A stretch of DNA of 64,000 nt from Typha latifolia (GCA_019914945.1 CM034102.1:12203501-12267500); one strand, 5' to 3'; numbered from the stretch's first letter, positions 51,166 to 64,000 are shown. The notes: generated by a model not told the origin, from the letters alone. Program-made: numbers and translations.

Positions 51166-54100
51166 GCTTGTTGCAGCAAGAAGAGAGAGAGAGAAGAGGC
51201 TTGTTGCAGCAAGAAGAGAGAGAGAGCAAGCAGGGAGAGAGAGAGGAAAAGATAAAAAGAGAGTGAGGGAGAGAGAGATACAACAGACCAGCAGTAAGAG
51301 GAATAGGGAAAAAGAGAAAAGGGGAGATTTTTAGGTTTAATATGTGAGTAATTATTATTTTTTTATTTTATTTTAATTTTTTCTAAAATTTTAAAATTTT
51401 ATCAACATTTTAAAATAATATTTAAAATTTTATTTATTTAAAAAATAGTCCGATCCGATATGGGCTACCGATACAGCCAATACGTATCGTTTTTCCGAAT
51501 GACCGATCCCGATATCGAGTTTCAGAACCTTGGACTCTACCCTATCCCACCAAATCAAACCCTCTTTATTATTACCTAAACCATAATTTCATCTCTTTCA
51601 CCAAACCAAATCCATACTCCACCAAAATGGAAAAGAGGGCATAACCATGAATGTTGGTTATAAGCTCTTTACCGAAGTGAAAAAGAAAGGAAATGATAAG
51701 GTATTTTCGAAATTACCCTTGGTATTTTATAGAATATTTTTTGATTGATACCCTTCTGATTTGAAGATAAGTAGGTTAAGTTAACTCATTGTGTTAGATG
51801 AAAAATATAGGGAAAAAGGACTAGGGTTACAAAATCTATAAGACAGAATGTTAATTCGAAAAATGATGAAAATGTAGGGTGTGGTGCTATCCAAAAAATT
51901 TCCTAAGTTTACTAATGGATAATCATGCCGTCCAGAACATGCTTTTACATGTTTTCGGTTTCCTTATTCACAAGAATTATGGACTAAAATAGGAAGCATA
52001 GAGGCAAATAAAACTGCTTCTATACAGTTTCTAAAATTAATCAGATCCCCCTTGCCCACCAGCATTACTACCAATATTGCTACTGGCAACAGCATCACTG
52101 CTGTCATTCTCTTCCCTGTCCTTCAACCACATGGATCCTTATATCTCCACATCACCAATAAGGACACAGGAATTTCAACCAACCAACCCAGACCATTGAG
52201 CCCCTCATTACTATGTTAGAATGGGCAAACTTATATTTCTCTAGTAAGTCAAAGTAGTGACAACACAAAACGCTAGGTGTAAAATAGACCAACAAAAATT
52301 TGCTAGTCCTCTCAATAATTCAAGAAATCAACACCTTACATTGCCATCATTCTAATACTACTGACTTCATTCATAGACACAAAATAACTCCAAAGAAAAG
52401 CAGCAAAAAAAGTGACTTGTTGAAGAATTAAAAAAAAAAAAAAGGGCCCAGTGATCACTTCATATAGAGATGGATGAGATGATGAACATAGTGGTATCAA
52501 TCAAAAGTTCAACAGAGAGAGAAGCTAAAGAAAAGAAAAGAAAGGTTTTCACTTTTATCCACTTCCTTTCAACTCTAGGTTGAGAGCACACTGTGAGTTT
52601 TTTCTTTTGGTGGGGTGGGGAGGGGGGGATGACATTATAATTTTTTTTCATCATAAGATTCTCTACGAAAAACCGTTTAGTCAAAGGAATTATATACACT
52701 TTCTAGGCAATAAAATCCAATGTGATTCATTATAAGTCATCTAGAAATCGCGTCACAAAACAACTTTATATAGAGACTGATAATTCAGAAGGAGGGTATG
52801 AGTCCCTTAGAAGAGATTTTAGAAGATTTAACATCTTCAGTTGGAGTTTGAAATCTGAATTTTACCTCTACTTCCGAAATCTCCATTCATACCACCCAAT
52901 ACTCCAACAATGGATCCATCAACCTCACCACAACCTTTACTTCATCCACTATGCAGAATCAAGCTACCACAGACAGCAATGGTGGTGAGCATCCACAAAT
53001 AATTTCAGACACTTATTCCTTGAGAGGCGGATTCCACTGAATAACCTTTTATCAACCTTATTTTATTTGGTAAGACGAATACGAATGATCTAGGAATGCA
53101 GAACCTGGTGGCTGACCATCAAGATAATTCATCAAAGAAAAAACTAAAAAAATAAATTTACTCAACCCAAATGTAGCTTGCAGAAAAACATGATCAAGCA
53201 ATTAGAACAGAGGGACAAGATCTTCTCAGGAAAATTGGCTTCACTTAGTGCACCCTATAAATGGATCCCAAAATTGACAAGCGTATTGTTTGTAAGACTA
53301 GGAAGTTGGCCAGAATATGGTTGAACTTAAGAAACACTCCACTGGAATGGTTAACAAACTTAACTACTGGTTTTAACTTCTAATCCCCACTCTCCAGAAA
53401 TCAGTACCTCATCCTCAGACAAAGCAGCACCAGAAAAGAAAGGAGCTTGCCATGAAACCTAAAAAGATCATTTGTCATGTAAAGTTGTCTAAATTTCCTC
53501 GTAGTATAAGCTCATGAAACCTAAGAAAACTCATTCATGAACATATGGACAATGAAAGAGGCCAGACCAAATACAAACGTGATAAATGTTGATGAAGCAA
53601 GTAACCATAATTATTTCAAGGACTTTCTAGGACTCTAAGATCTAGGCAATCATGCAATAAGAATATAAATGTTTAGAATGTCAGCAGCAGCTTAGACCAG
53701 TCAAGATGAAAAGCTCATCTAGTCCTCGATAGTACACATGAACCAAAGGACTAAACCTTGCCTAAAGGCTGGAATGCGTTTAGCCTTGACCAAATTAACT
53801 TTGTATGATTCTCTTTTTCTTGTTTATGTTAAACAGTATTCAAATGACAGTCACATAACAGTGAACTTGTAGAAGCAAATATGGCCAAAAAAAAGAAAAA
53901 CTAACAAACGAACTATGAACAGAAGGGTACCACCAACCTTACTAGGGATCTGTCTTCCATAAAAAACCGAACTTGAGCTGTAATTAGCCTTGTAAGATGG
54001 AAGCGCATGAATGTAGATCGAGTAGAATCCTTCGTGGCCTTTAAAAAACTTCTCCCAGAGCGGCGCAAGAGGCAAAGGCCCTATGGTCAAGAACATGAAG

Positions 54101-54447
54101 GCAATCTTAGGAACCCTTCTAAACGGATACCTCTTCACCTGCGGCACGAACGACGCGCGCCACAAGATCTCCTCGTCGCTCATCGTGTGCATCAAGCTCG
54201 GCGGCGGCCGGATCCAGCGCTCGAGGCCGCTGAGCTCTTCGCCGCATGGCTTGAACGTAGAATGCGCTTGCAAGACGAGACTTTGAACCCCGATGTGCCG
54301 AGCCATGTACATACTAAATATGAAGAACCCAACGCCGAGAACCAGGAACAGCATAAAGATCTTGAGTAGAAAAAAGTTCAAAACCCTAGGCTGGGTCCTC
54401 TGCAACGAATCTCTGACGTCCTCCATGGAGGAGACTCTTGGCTGCAT
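49941..54447 (-). CDS. GT14 glycosyltransferase, BC10-like (core-2/I-branching domain)
   Basis: Two exons, 53938-54447 and 49941-50582, join in phase 0 across a 3.36-kb intron to give 383 residues. A short N-terminal cytosolic part is followed by a single membrane anchor ([20 protein letters not shown]), typical of a Golgi type II protein. The domain runs [127 protein letters not shown] and [18 protein letters not shown]. The family includes rice BRITTLE CULM 10, needed for cell-wall and arabinogalactan glycosylation. The start at 54447 is the first ATG; a second in frame (MEDVRDSL) lies seven codons on. Confidence 0.93.
51031..51533. mobile_element. MITE-like element, copy B (inverted relative to copy A)
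   Basis: Lies in the GT14 intron. Begins GGATTCTAGTTTTGGCCAAT and ends CGATATCGAGTTTCAGAACC; the right part, with 'agtccgatccgatatgggct' and 'gaccgatcccgatatcgagt', is the reverse complement of the left part of the element at 23277-24007. It is interrupted by a GA-rich satellite (51127-51300) in which 'aggcttgttgcagcaagaag' is repeated. Confidence 0.55.
51127..51300. repeat. GA-rich compound minisatellite
   Basis: A (GA)n run of about 17 units is followed by two near-identical blocks of 'aggcttgttgcagcaagaag' separated by GA dinucleotides, then by irregular GA-rich DNA. Any reading frame through it is low-complexity Arg/Glu. Confidence 0.75.
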
Positions 54448-56583
54448 CTTTCTATCACCGGAGAAAGATCAAAGACGAGAATTTTAGCTTCTGGGTATTC
54501 TAGATTCGGATGCTTTTCTCCATTTGACACTGATTTCAGATCGAAAAATCACAGGAAAACGGCCATCTGGTTGTTGGGCGATCCCAAGATCGCACTTTTA
54601 GACCAAAAAGTGCGAAAAGGGTCGGATCTGTACCATCTAGAGAAGCAAATTCCGGTGCTTTTGCCGCATCTCGGATCCGGGGGAGGGTAAGAGAGGAGAA
54701 GAGAAGGCAAGTGGATAATGGAATCTTCCTATGTAAATTCGAGTGAAGAAGGTGGAAGTGGAAGTGGAAGTGGAACACGAAAGATAGAAAAATTAGGAGT
54801 AGGCTAAATCTTTGAGCGAATCTAATTAGCTGTGGTAGGTCTCCAAACGGTTTCAACCCCAAGGATCAAGCATGCGTTACCTAAATATTAGGTCTAAATT
54901 TATAAGCGTTAAAAATGAAGATTTTTCTCCCCTTTTGTTTTCGAACTCTACGATTAGGTGAATTTATCATTTAGTATTTTTATTATATGGATATTAGATC
55001 ATTAAGAGGACTAAAAGTATTAAAAAAACGCATAATAATTCAAGGGTTCTTACTTCAAAAATAAAAAACTAACACATCTATAAAGAAAAATTTTAAAATA
55101 TTATAATTGCCAATAGATTTTTTTTTAAATGTCATAATTATCAGTAAAATCTGTTAACTCTTTTAAATTTTATCATTACGGCTGGTTTTTTTACAGAATA
55201 TTTCTAACAAATAATTGTTAAGATGAACAAATATATCTAAATGATTAAAATACTCTTCTTTCTTGAAGTTTAAAGTGTTAAATTGTTATTATTGGCTTTT
55301 TTTGTCTTACAAAAAATTAAATTTTCTTCTCTTGTACTATAATATCTGTCTCATTAATGTAGCTATACAACTATTTTAAACATTAATTTATGTAAGAGCA
55401 AAATTATATTTTATTAATCTAAGTTTAGTTTTAAGTGTGCTTAGTCAAATTTAATTTAAAAAATAATAATTTTGATGGCAATTGTGATATTTGAAAAAAG
55501 GCAGCGATTATTATGATATTTTCAAAAAAATTAGGGACAATTATGTAAAAATACCTATTTTCATAGAGTGAACAAACACATTTATCAATTAGGTCTTGTG
55601 ATATTGCGATCTTAGATTGAGGTAATTTTATAAAAAATCATAGTTTATAATGGACTGTACATAAAACTAAATGCATATATTTTTTATAGCCGACGCACAT
55701 TTTGCTATAATGAACTATACATACTAGACTTTATTATTATAAATTAAAAAATTAAATATATTTAAATTGCAATAATCCAGTTTACATAAACTGAAAAATA
55801 TAAGAAAGACAATTGCTGCATAATTTGGATAAAATGACTCCCATAAATGCCAATAAGATTGAAGTTCTTGAACCTAGTGCCTGAAACATATTAGTCAAGG
55901 GACAATAACATAATAATCTGTGGAATTTTTCCCTTCCTATTTTTCTCTTTGCTTTGCCTGGATTTGGATGCCCCTCTAGAGTCCCCTGCATATAATACCA
56001 TTCTAAACTTAATATTTTGCTTATACATACCTTTACATCTCATATTCATAATAACTATGCAGTTTGAAACAGCTTAAAAGATGTCTAGGAAAATAGATGC
56101 CTTGTCTTGTTACTGAAGGTATATGGCAGGTAACATCACATGAGAGAGCTATAGGAACTTCCAGCATCAGACATCAATTGAGGAAAAAAAGAATTACACG
56201 AGCATCCAGCTAATGGAAAGAGATAAAAAAAATAAACAAACATTTTGGAGCACAGAATTAGGATATACTGAAAACAACCATCACAACGTGCGTCAAGAAA
56301 TGCACTGAAAGAATGATGAGTAATTTGGTGCTTTGAAACCTGGAATTTTCACCACATCTTGGATCAAGCATATATCAAATTATCACAAAGTTGTGCAACT
56401 CAAAGATCAACCATCACAATCAAATGCAGAAAAGTAATGACAAGTAAAGAGTCACCACTAGAATCTCAATACAAAGTGTATGATTCCATAAGTGTTTCAG
56501 TGTTTGTTCCATCATAACCACCATGTTAAAAGAGAGAAGCATTTGATATACAAAAATTGATAATGACACCACATCCTTTTCCA
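54448..56583. other. Intergenic; GT14 promoter and AT-rich DNA
   Basis: 54448-54800 is the upstream region of the GT14 gene, GC-richer and with 'gtggaagtggaagtgg' repeats. 54890-55760 is AT-rich with 'ttatgatattttcaaaaaaa' type motifs of a probable dispersed repeat. The last part is probably 3' UTR of the FKBP gene. No gene recognised. Confidence 0.45.
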
Positions 56584-59500
56584 TCATCTTGTTCCAGTTG
56601 CCAAAGGGGCTTCTGTTTCCCTCGCACAAGCCTCCACGTCTCTAACCTTTTCCTCTGCTTTCTCAAACTCATGCTCCTACATAAAATATTTAAAATTGCA
56701 TCTAGTTCATGGCTCAGAAAAATTCAGATAATGCTTGATGGTTAGATGGAAACCAACTTGATTACCATTTGGTGTTCACTGGTCATTGCCTGAACCTCGG
56801 AGCCATCGCCTTCATCACTCCCACTCCTTTCAACCTTGGGCCTCTGTGAAAGAGGTATAAATGATGAGTCTTGAGATTAAATAAAGCAGCTTTCAGGGTC
56901 ATCGCAAAATTTATCTGACATCAATATACTTCATCAATTTTCTGCCAATTAAACAATGTGCACCAAGAAATAACTTTTCTACATCAACAAAGAAAAGTGA
57001 AAGAAACTATATCCTGCAACTTCCATAGACCAAGCAAATAAAACAGATAATTATGTGCTTGTGTGTGAGCAAAGGTATAAGTCCTGTCAGAATTTGTTTT
57101 ATCAAGAACCTTCACCTCTGGGGATTACATTAAAAAAAAAAGGCATAAAAAATGACCAAGACATTTCTGTTCTTTCAGGGGTTATATAAGAGAAGGTTAT
57201 GTCTAATTGATTTTCTGCTTCTATATGTTAATCTCTATCAAGCATGATCACAAATATCCTAAAACTTTAGAAAGCCATCAAAAGACTATATATTTGGCAA
57301 TCTTATTTCTAGCCATAAAGCCACATGATGTAACTTTCCCAAAATTGTTTTCTTATACTACAATGTCTAGACTGATTAGTACGTCAATTGACTTTCCATT
57401 GGATGAATAATGAAATTAACAAACAAATTTCAAACATAGGATAGAGTACATGTAGATTCTAGGCAACCTCTTAACAAATGTAATAATTATAAAGGGTGTA
57501 ATTTAATTCCTTGGCAAGTTGACATATAACAACACACCCATATACTGCTTTGAATTTGTTTTGAGCATACAACTCCAACTACCTACACCTGTAGCACTGG
57601 CCCACTCACCCACTTCACTAATTTTGTTGCTCTCAAAGTTTGCCACTCCATCCTCAGACCCACTCCTTACCTGATTGTCACTACACTTGCATCTTATGTA
57701 CCCTGCATGTCCACCTGCCTCTCCCTTTCCATATATAGCGCTCTAGATGGATAGACGAGAGATCCACATATACCTGCACAAGATACTTGCATCCACACCA
57801 TCCTGCCTTTGCTTCATTTATAGGTCCATTGTATCAAAAGATACTATTGCAACCTCTGGCCTTAGCATTAATTATTACGAAGAATATTATCCTTGCAAGT
57901 CATGGAATAAACAGATCACCTTTGATGCCACACCTGTGTCATTGCTCATCCGCCCAAGTATACTTGCATACAACTTAGCATCCCGTTTATTGCTCTCAGC
58001 CTGAAGCTGTTTGAGAGTCATATGTAGTGATTTAACCTCCCTGAAAATTGTCTATTCAATATTAGGATCACGTAATAATTAATATTAATTATGAAAGTAT
58101 CCTGCTCCCTCACCTGTTCTGTGGATCAACTTCAAGCGCTCTCAGGATATCCATCTTAGCTAAATCCAGATCAGAAAATTCGATATAAGCTTGTGCTCTT
58201 CTGTACAAGGCCTTCACGTTGCAGAACTCGACATCTAGCACCTGTGGACGCAAGGATGTAATATATGAAATGATCCTGTATAACTATGACAAGGATTCCT
58301 TTAGACTCCAACCTACCATTGAACAGAACCTGATTGTTTCCTGAAAATCCTTTAGTTTAAGACAGCATGCTGCATGATTTAACCAGCAGGAAACTCTCAG
58401 AGTTTTAGCCAGCCTTTCTTCACCACCTTCAAAGGGCTCATTGTCACTAACATAGTTTACAGCCTGAAAATAATGAAATTAGTGCAGGTCTATTGAGAAT
58501 GCATATTGATTCATTATGAAGAAAGTATTAATTGTAAAGCCAAAACAAATTCTCGATTTACCACCCCTAATTGCACTACCTTATCATACTTTTTTGCAGC
58601 TCGTTGAAACTTGCCTATTTTATATAGCTCGTTTCCGAAATTTTTTATTTTCTCTGCAGCTTCAAGTTTTTCCGAAGTGCTCATTTCCCATTCTTCTTTT
58701 TCCTTCTCAAATACATAAAAGTATAGTCAATAAATGAACATGAACTGGATAAGTAAATATATCAGTTATATCATCACCTCTGTAAAGTCAAGTAGCTCCA
58801 CTTCATACATCAAGGTTGAACATGCAGGAATAGTCACAGAATCTCGTATAACCACATCATTCCCGAATCCATACTCCGGTTTCACAGTTACTTGAGAATA
58901 TTCGCCCTTTAACATTGTTGCTACAGCACGATCCAATCCAGAAATTACCTGTTCTGAAAGTACAAAAGGGAAAAAAAGTGTAATTATAACATACAGAAAT
59001 GCAAATCTTGATGCCCTAGTATGAAATTACATGAACAAATGCTACTCGAGAAAAATATAAGGTCACATGAGAAAGACATAAGTTGACCTTCATCGATAAC
59101 AAATTCAAAAAGTCCTCCATCAAAGCCTAACTTCTCAAACAAAATTCCATCTTCCAACATGGCCCTGTACCTAACTGAAGAAGAATAGATGTGAAGATTA
59201 GAAGTTCTTTCAGAGTTTCAGTGATATTCCCAACATATGAGATGAATCAAGCAATACTTACTACGAACAGTCTCCCCTTCATGTGGCGCACGAGTACCAA
59301 CACCTTCTCTCATTATCTTTTTTAGGACCTTCATATCTCCCGTGACATCAACAACAGGCTTTAAAGATAGCAGCTCAACATCAATGCTTAACGTGGCATT
59401 TGAGGGAATAGGAGGATATCCCTCACGAGCATCTTTACCCTCTTCTCCAAATGCATCTGCAGAAAACTGTCACAGAGTGAGGTTAATTTCCTAAGGAAGA

Positions 59501-62500
59501 GAACTTTGACAATATAAAGGGAGGCATGAGGCAAAGAAGAACAATCCTGATGTTTCAACTGGAAGATATATAGGGAGAACATTTTCTCACATTCAGCAAC
59601 TTAAGAAACATATATAATTTATAAATCAACTAAATTGATTGATACAAGGATAGTACTAAAATGGGTAGATAAAGGGAATAGGCATTTCAATTACTGTCCA
59701 ACTTTTTCTGTCTAGAAGGGCATGTAATGAAATAGATTCCGTTATACATTAGAGGTTGATGAGCTCATTAAGAGTCAAGAGGACATTAGAGTGACTACTA
59801 GATGAATTTGATGGATTTAGCTGGTATTCCCTCCACACTGTGCCACTCTCCAGCTATAATACATTGCTGGCCTCTCTTTTTCTCAGACTGAGATTAGGAG
59901 CACTATATGGTCGGTGTTGCTGGGAAAACTCTTAGTATCATGGATACCATTTCTATTACCAACAATACAGACAGGGTTCATGATATTTTTTCAATTAATG
60001 CAATTCTATGTCCAGACATTGAATAGTACAAGCGAAAAAAATAGTCTCTTGACTCTTCTTGTTTTATTTTTCACAGAAGATATAAATATGTCAGAGAAAA
60101 AAATCAAAAAAGCCTAAAGATGGATTAGTGAATTTTGTACATAGAAAACATCAGGTCCTTCTGATCTCCTCTAAATTTTGTACAAAGATATCTCTGCGGG
60201 ATATGGAATTCTTCAAAACTTTTACTTATTCACAATTGCAACCACAACATCTAATTTTGTTAGAGCTATTACATTAGGTCATAAGTTCTTTTCCCATAAC
60301 CATGACAATCAAGAAAATTGCAACTCTGTCTCAATTGTGTCTCTTTCTCTGCCGATATTGAAGACGTCAACAGAAGCCCCTAAATTTCCTGCTCGGAATG
60401 TGAGATAGATCTTACAGTGTACGGCATAGAGTCATAGATTAGAAGAAGAAAAATCAGGGAACAGAACACTGGTAAAATCATTCAAATTTCAAATATCAGT
60501 AAATGGTGGAGTAGTGAGACATACATTGTGGTTGAGTAGTTACAACAGCCTTCTCTCCTACTTTCATTGTCTTCAGCACCTTTGGCAATGCTGGACACAG
60601 ATGCCCTGTAAAGGATCAGTCAGAGTGCTGTTCATGGCATAAAAGCAAAAAGATGTGCATCTTTTGAGTTCGGATATCCATAATCCCTATGTAACAGAAG
60701 CACAACAGTAAATTACATCAAAGGCAGCACTATAAAGTAATGAGTTTGTCTTCAGGAGATACTAGAACAGAGTACCTTCATTAACATAAAATTCTAATCC
60801 TTCTTCGGGAGTTTCTGCGACAACTGACCCATCAAGTATCTTGACTTGGTATTTGACTGTTTTGGATAAGAAGAATCATCATTATTTTAAGAATATAAGC
60901 AGTAGAAAACTGATAATCAGCACTAAATTTTTGGAATTTCAAAAATAAAGATGCAATAAGATTGAAATATAGTTATCTTCATAAATCATGATACCTCTAA
61001 CTTCATCCAGATCCCCTGCTTGCCTATCACCCCCACCTGACAAAATTTTCTTTACTAATGCACCATCCTTACAGATGTCTACTACTGTCAGCCACGATAT
61101 CAGTTCCACCTCAAATTTAAGATCAGTATAAGGAGGAACACCATCAGCACCAGCACTTCCATAAGCCAAAGATGAGGGCAATGTGAATAGCGCTACTTCC
61201 CCTTTCTTCATAGTTATTATTCCTTGATCCAATCCAATAACTTCCTCTCCTAATGAACAAAATAAAGATTATCAGTTTCAACACTTGAAAATAGAATCTC
61301 AGTGGGAGAATTTGTTCACCAAACAAATTACCTTCTTTCTCGGCTTCATTTTGTGGCAAGTTTTCATGTAATTATCTCTTTATTTGTTTTAATTACTTTG
61401 CAGTTTGGAATCTTTAGTTTCAGTCGAATAGAAGACCAACTAGATTTTTAGAATTTTAGTCACCAGAAACAAAAGCAAGACTATGTGGATGGATGAAGAA
61501 CTTCAGATAGATTTAGTGTAATGAAGCACCTAGGAAGCAAGTGCACAAAGAGCTTATGAAGAGTTTGTCCGTCTCTAGATAGAAAGGTCTTGCGTACTAA
61601 AATTAGAACTACAGTATAATATAGGACAACTTCTAGCAGTCATCTAGCTAAGCACAGGACGAGTTGGTGATTTTGTGGATTACTGTCTTAAGCGACGCTG
61701 CTGCAATCTAACATGTGCAGGAATGCCAATTTGATAGTATTAGCTTTCTATAAACGCAGAATTCTATTGACAGATTATATCACCATATAGTTACATGAGT
61801 AGGACTTCCATGCGTACCACCATTCCAAGCCAAGCCAAGTTTTGCCAACAAAACAATGAATAGAAAGGCGATCTGGAAGCTCTTCTTCATCTTAAAAATT
61901 GGTAAGTTATGAAAAGCTTCAAAATTTTATCCAAGAAAGTTATATCATGATAACTAGCTTCATCTAAAGAATGTAACAGGCATTACATTTTGAATGGTAA
62001 AGGAGTTACTGTAACCTCTGATTCTGAGGGAACAATTTTGAAGAAACCAACAATCTAAAAGCAAAGCATGAGGATGAGAGATGCAGTAGGACCATAACAT
62101 GCAAAGTATTAAACAGACTACCACGGCAAATTGCTGCATTGAGTGATGACAACAAAAGCAAGCAAAAGTGAGCAAAACCCCACCACTTCCAAGCGTAAAC
62201 GTGAGCGGTTCGCTCTTGTCCCTGGTGGAAACAAACTTGGTCCCATCGAGCAAGGATCCCACATAGTGAACTGGGATTCGCAAACACATAAAATCAGAAC
62301 TTTGCAGATCGAGATGGTAAATTGCAATAGAATTGGGAAATCTTGACGTGGGTATAGGTCAATCGACCTGTGACTTCGTCTCCAGAGACGGGAGTCTCCC
62401 AGCCATGGCCTGGCTTGAGGAGCTTCTTCTTGATGCCGGAAGCGGTGATCTCCCTCTCCTCGCCGACGCGGAGCGGAGGAGCCGACTCGATCACCTCGCC

Positions 62501-62596
62501 GGGCTCCTCTTCGTCGTCATCGAGATCGCCGAGGTTGGTGTCGCGTGCGGCGGCCCTCGCAGCCGAGGCTGAGAAGGTGAGCCTCGATGAGTGCAC

Positions 62597-62599
<3 letters not shown>
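56584..62599 (-). CDS. 70-kDa peptidyl-prolyl isomerase, FKBP62/ROF-like (three FKBP domains plus TPR)
   Basis: Fourteen exons, in transcript order: 62368-62599, 62184-62270, 60995-61249, 60776-60856, 60525-60605, 59262-59456, 59088-59174, 58778-58953, 58580-58705, 58317-58463, 58114-58241, 57920-58040, 56766-56843, 56584-56676. All junctions keep phase; 628 residues. FKBP domains lie at about 70-155, 190-290 and 305-398, followed by TPRs at about 400-530 (KNFGNELYKIGKFQRAAKKY, WLNHAACCLKLKDFQETIRF, VKALYRRAQAYIEFSDLDLA) and an acidic C-terminus. Plant FKBP62/65 (ROF1/ROF2) bind HSP90 through the TPRs and modulate heat-shock responses. The first FKBP domain has lost conserved pocket residues (see findings). 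The exon 12 donor was chosen as aag|gtgatc; the nearer donor breaks phase. Confidence 0.92.

Positions 62600-62600
<1 letters not shown>

Positions 62601-62639
<39 letters not shown>
62601..62639. repeat. (CT)n tract abutting the FKBP start codon
   Basis: About 19.5 CT dinucleotides on the plus strand, so (GA)n in the mRNA. They end one base before the ATG at 62599. The repeat therefore lies in the 5' UTR. Confidence 0.9.
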
Positions 62640-62642
<3 letters not shown>

Positions 62643-64000
62643 CGAGCAGTGTCCTCCTTCAGTACCAGTTTTGGCTTTCTCCGGACCAGAATATGATCGT
62701 AATTAGCAGTTTAATCTGATAAGATTAAATAGTTAATTGGGCCTTTTTACATGATTTCCCCCTCAAAAGTTGATATTTTGATGTGTACCCCTGATATTTG
62801 TATATATATGGCTCAAAATATTTTGTCTTTCCATAGATACCCCTTAAAAGTTAAAACCCTTACTTTTCCTATGAATACCCCTCAAATATAATTATCAACT
62901 AACTGTTAATATCTGATTAAGTTAACTATAAAAAATAAAAATACTTTGATTGAAGCTAACGTAGATTTTATTCAAATTTAAAAGAATCTATAGCATTTTG
63001 TCCGCTAAATTACTAATTAAAGAAACAATCCCGAGAGGCCGAGAGTAGATTCACAACTCAATCTCAATCAAACATCAACATCTTAATCCCATGGTGACAA
63101 AATGCATAAATTACCTTCATTAGAATTTAAGCTATGAGAAACATTTCCTCGGAATAGAAAAGATGTAGGGGTGAAAACAAGTTGGATTAACTCCAACCCA
63201 ACACGCTGATCCGATTCGCACCGGATTCGGATAAAAAATTTCTATCTAATCCAGATACAGATAGGAATTTTGAAAGAAAGAAATCGGATACGAATTCAGA
63301 TATAATTTTCAGACTCGAATAGGGATATTAGATATCCATTTATTCGTCATATTTTTTTAATAATTTATAACTTTTAGTTTACTTATTTAAATAGTGAATA
63401 TTAATATTATTACTAATGATATGTTACATATTATTTGTAGAGATTAATTTTGCTAATTTTATATATATTTGACATGCAAGAAACTATTTTTTTAAAAACT
63501 CTTAATATTTTTGTGTTAATTGTCTCTAAATAAAATATCATAATTAATTTAAAATTCGATCGGGATCTGTATCTGTTTAGTTGGAATATGATTTTAAATT
63601 TTGTTATCCATTCAAAATATATATCTAAATCCATATATATACCAAAAATATAGATCCGGATGTGAGTTGAGCACTATCAGATTTGTATTCGAACCGTTTT
63701 GAACCCTAGAAGTAAAGATATACAACTAGGCAAGAGCTTTCCATAAAAAATTTTAAAAAATAGGTTGTTAATATTATGGGGTTTAGAAAATTTGAGGGTT
63801 GTTACTGTTATGAACCAAATCTTGACTAATCTAGATGTAATAAAATTATAAAAACTTAGGTGATAGTAGCCTCGTGAGTTAGGATTCGAATGGCTCTAGT
63901 TTCATCTAAATTGGAGGTCGAAGGATGAAAAGTTAAAAATAAAACGGTGGAGATAAGTCCGAATAAGGCAGAACGGTAAATATCTGACTTTGCGATCGTC
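62640..64000. other. Upstream of FKBP gene; dispersed repeat tracts, no gene
   Basis: 62640-62700 is probable promoter. 62745-62900 has recurring 'tacccct(c)aaa' motifs every 40-60 bp. 63180-63700 has 'gattcggataaaa', 'aatcggatacgaattcagat' and 'gatccggatgtgag' motifs of a degenerate dispersed repeat. Nothing coding was recognised to the end of the window. Confidence 0.45.

Noticed and set aside
51119..51334. 71-codon Arg/Glu frame
   Set aside because: Produced by GA dinucleotide repeats inside the MITE-like element.
52046..52135. Open minus-strand stretch in the GT14 intron (…[11 protein letters not shown]…, ending in a stop)
   Set aside because: About 30 codons with a plausible composition but no recognisable family and no place in the glycosyltransferase; possibly a processed-gene remnant, too weak to annotate.
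57931..57935. Donor acag|gtgtgg for FKBP exon 12
   Set aside because: Leaves phase 1, which leads to a stop in the next exon; the donor at 57919 (aag|gtgatc) is in phase and has better consensus.

Overview
The window is nuclear DNA from a flowering plant, most likely a monocot. It has AT-rich intergenic DNA, GC-richer first exons, GT-AG introns of 70 bp to over 3 kb, and only plant protein families. I cannot name the species. No bacterial, viral or CRISPR-like content was seen. Exon borders were read by eye from splice consensus, phase continuity and family resemblance; every multi-exon model given here keeps one open frame across all its junctions.

Layout: (1) 254-909 (+), the 3' end of a CDCA7-type zinc-finger gene. 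(2) 2607-6737 (+), a ten-exon At3g27390-like membrane protein. (3) 9357-11671, two small divergent genes whose products share the C-terminal pattern SEAxxxML..xF(S/A)P. (4) 13187-15456 (+), a COR413 plasma-membrane cold-regulated gene. (5) 16252-17287 (-), a class 1 phytoglobin. (6) 18906-18993 (-), a MIR171 hairpin. (7) 21180-25587 (-), a METTL13/EEF1AKMT4-like methyltransferase whose 3.4 kb intron holds two inverted-repeat elements. (8) 25812-25884 (-), tRNA-Glu(TTC). (9) 26182-27590 (-), an HSR4/BCS1-like AAA ATPase. (10) 31443-34697 (+), a CC-NB-LRR gene broken by an in-frame stop. (11) 34.8-37.9 kb, repeat-dense AT-rich DNA with an inverted/direct repeat cluster, a ~240 bp tandem array and an 89 bp duplication. 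(12) 38691-40568 (-), an intronless LYK4/LYK5-type LysM receptor pseudokinase. (13) 45243-48837 (+), a heptahelical PAQR/ADIPOR-like protein. (14) 49941-54447 (-), a BC10-like GT14 glycosyltransferase. (15) 56584-62599 (-), a 14-exon FKBP62/70-kDa-type peptidyl-prolyl isomerase with three FKBP domains and a TPR region.

Several genes belong to stress or defence families: COR413, phytoglobin, HSR4-like ATPase, NLR, LYK and ROF/FKBP. They are separate transcription units on both strands, and nothing suggests a co-regulated cluster. The observations most worth checking are the MIR171 locus, the 15-bp duplication that puts a stop in the NLR (and the 60-nt pseudo-intron that could hide it), the small-peptide gene pair, the degenerate catalytic residues in the LYK and in the first FKBP domain, and the repeat architecture downstream of the NLR.
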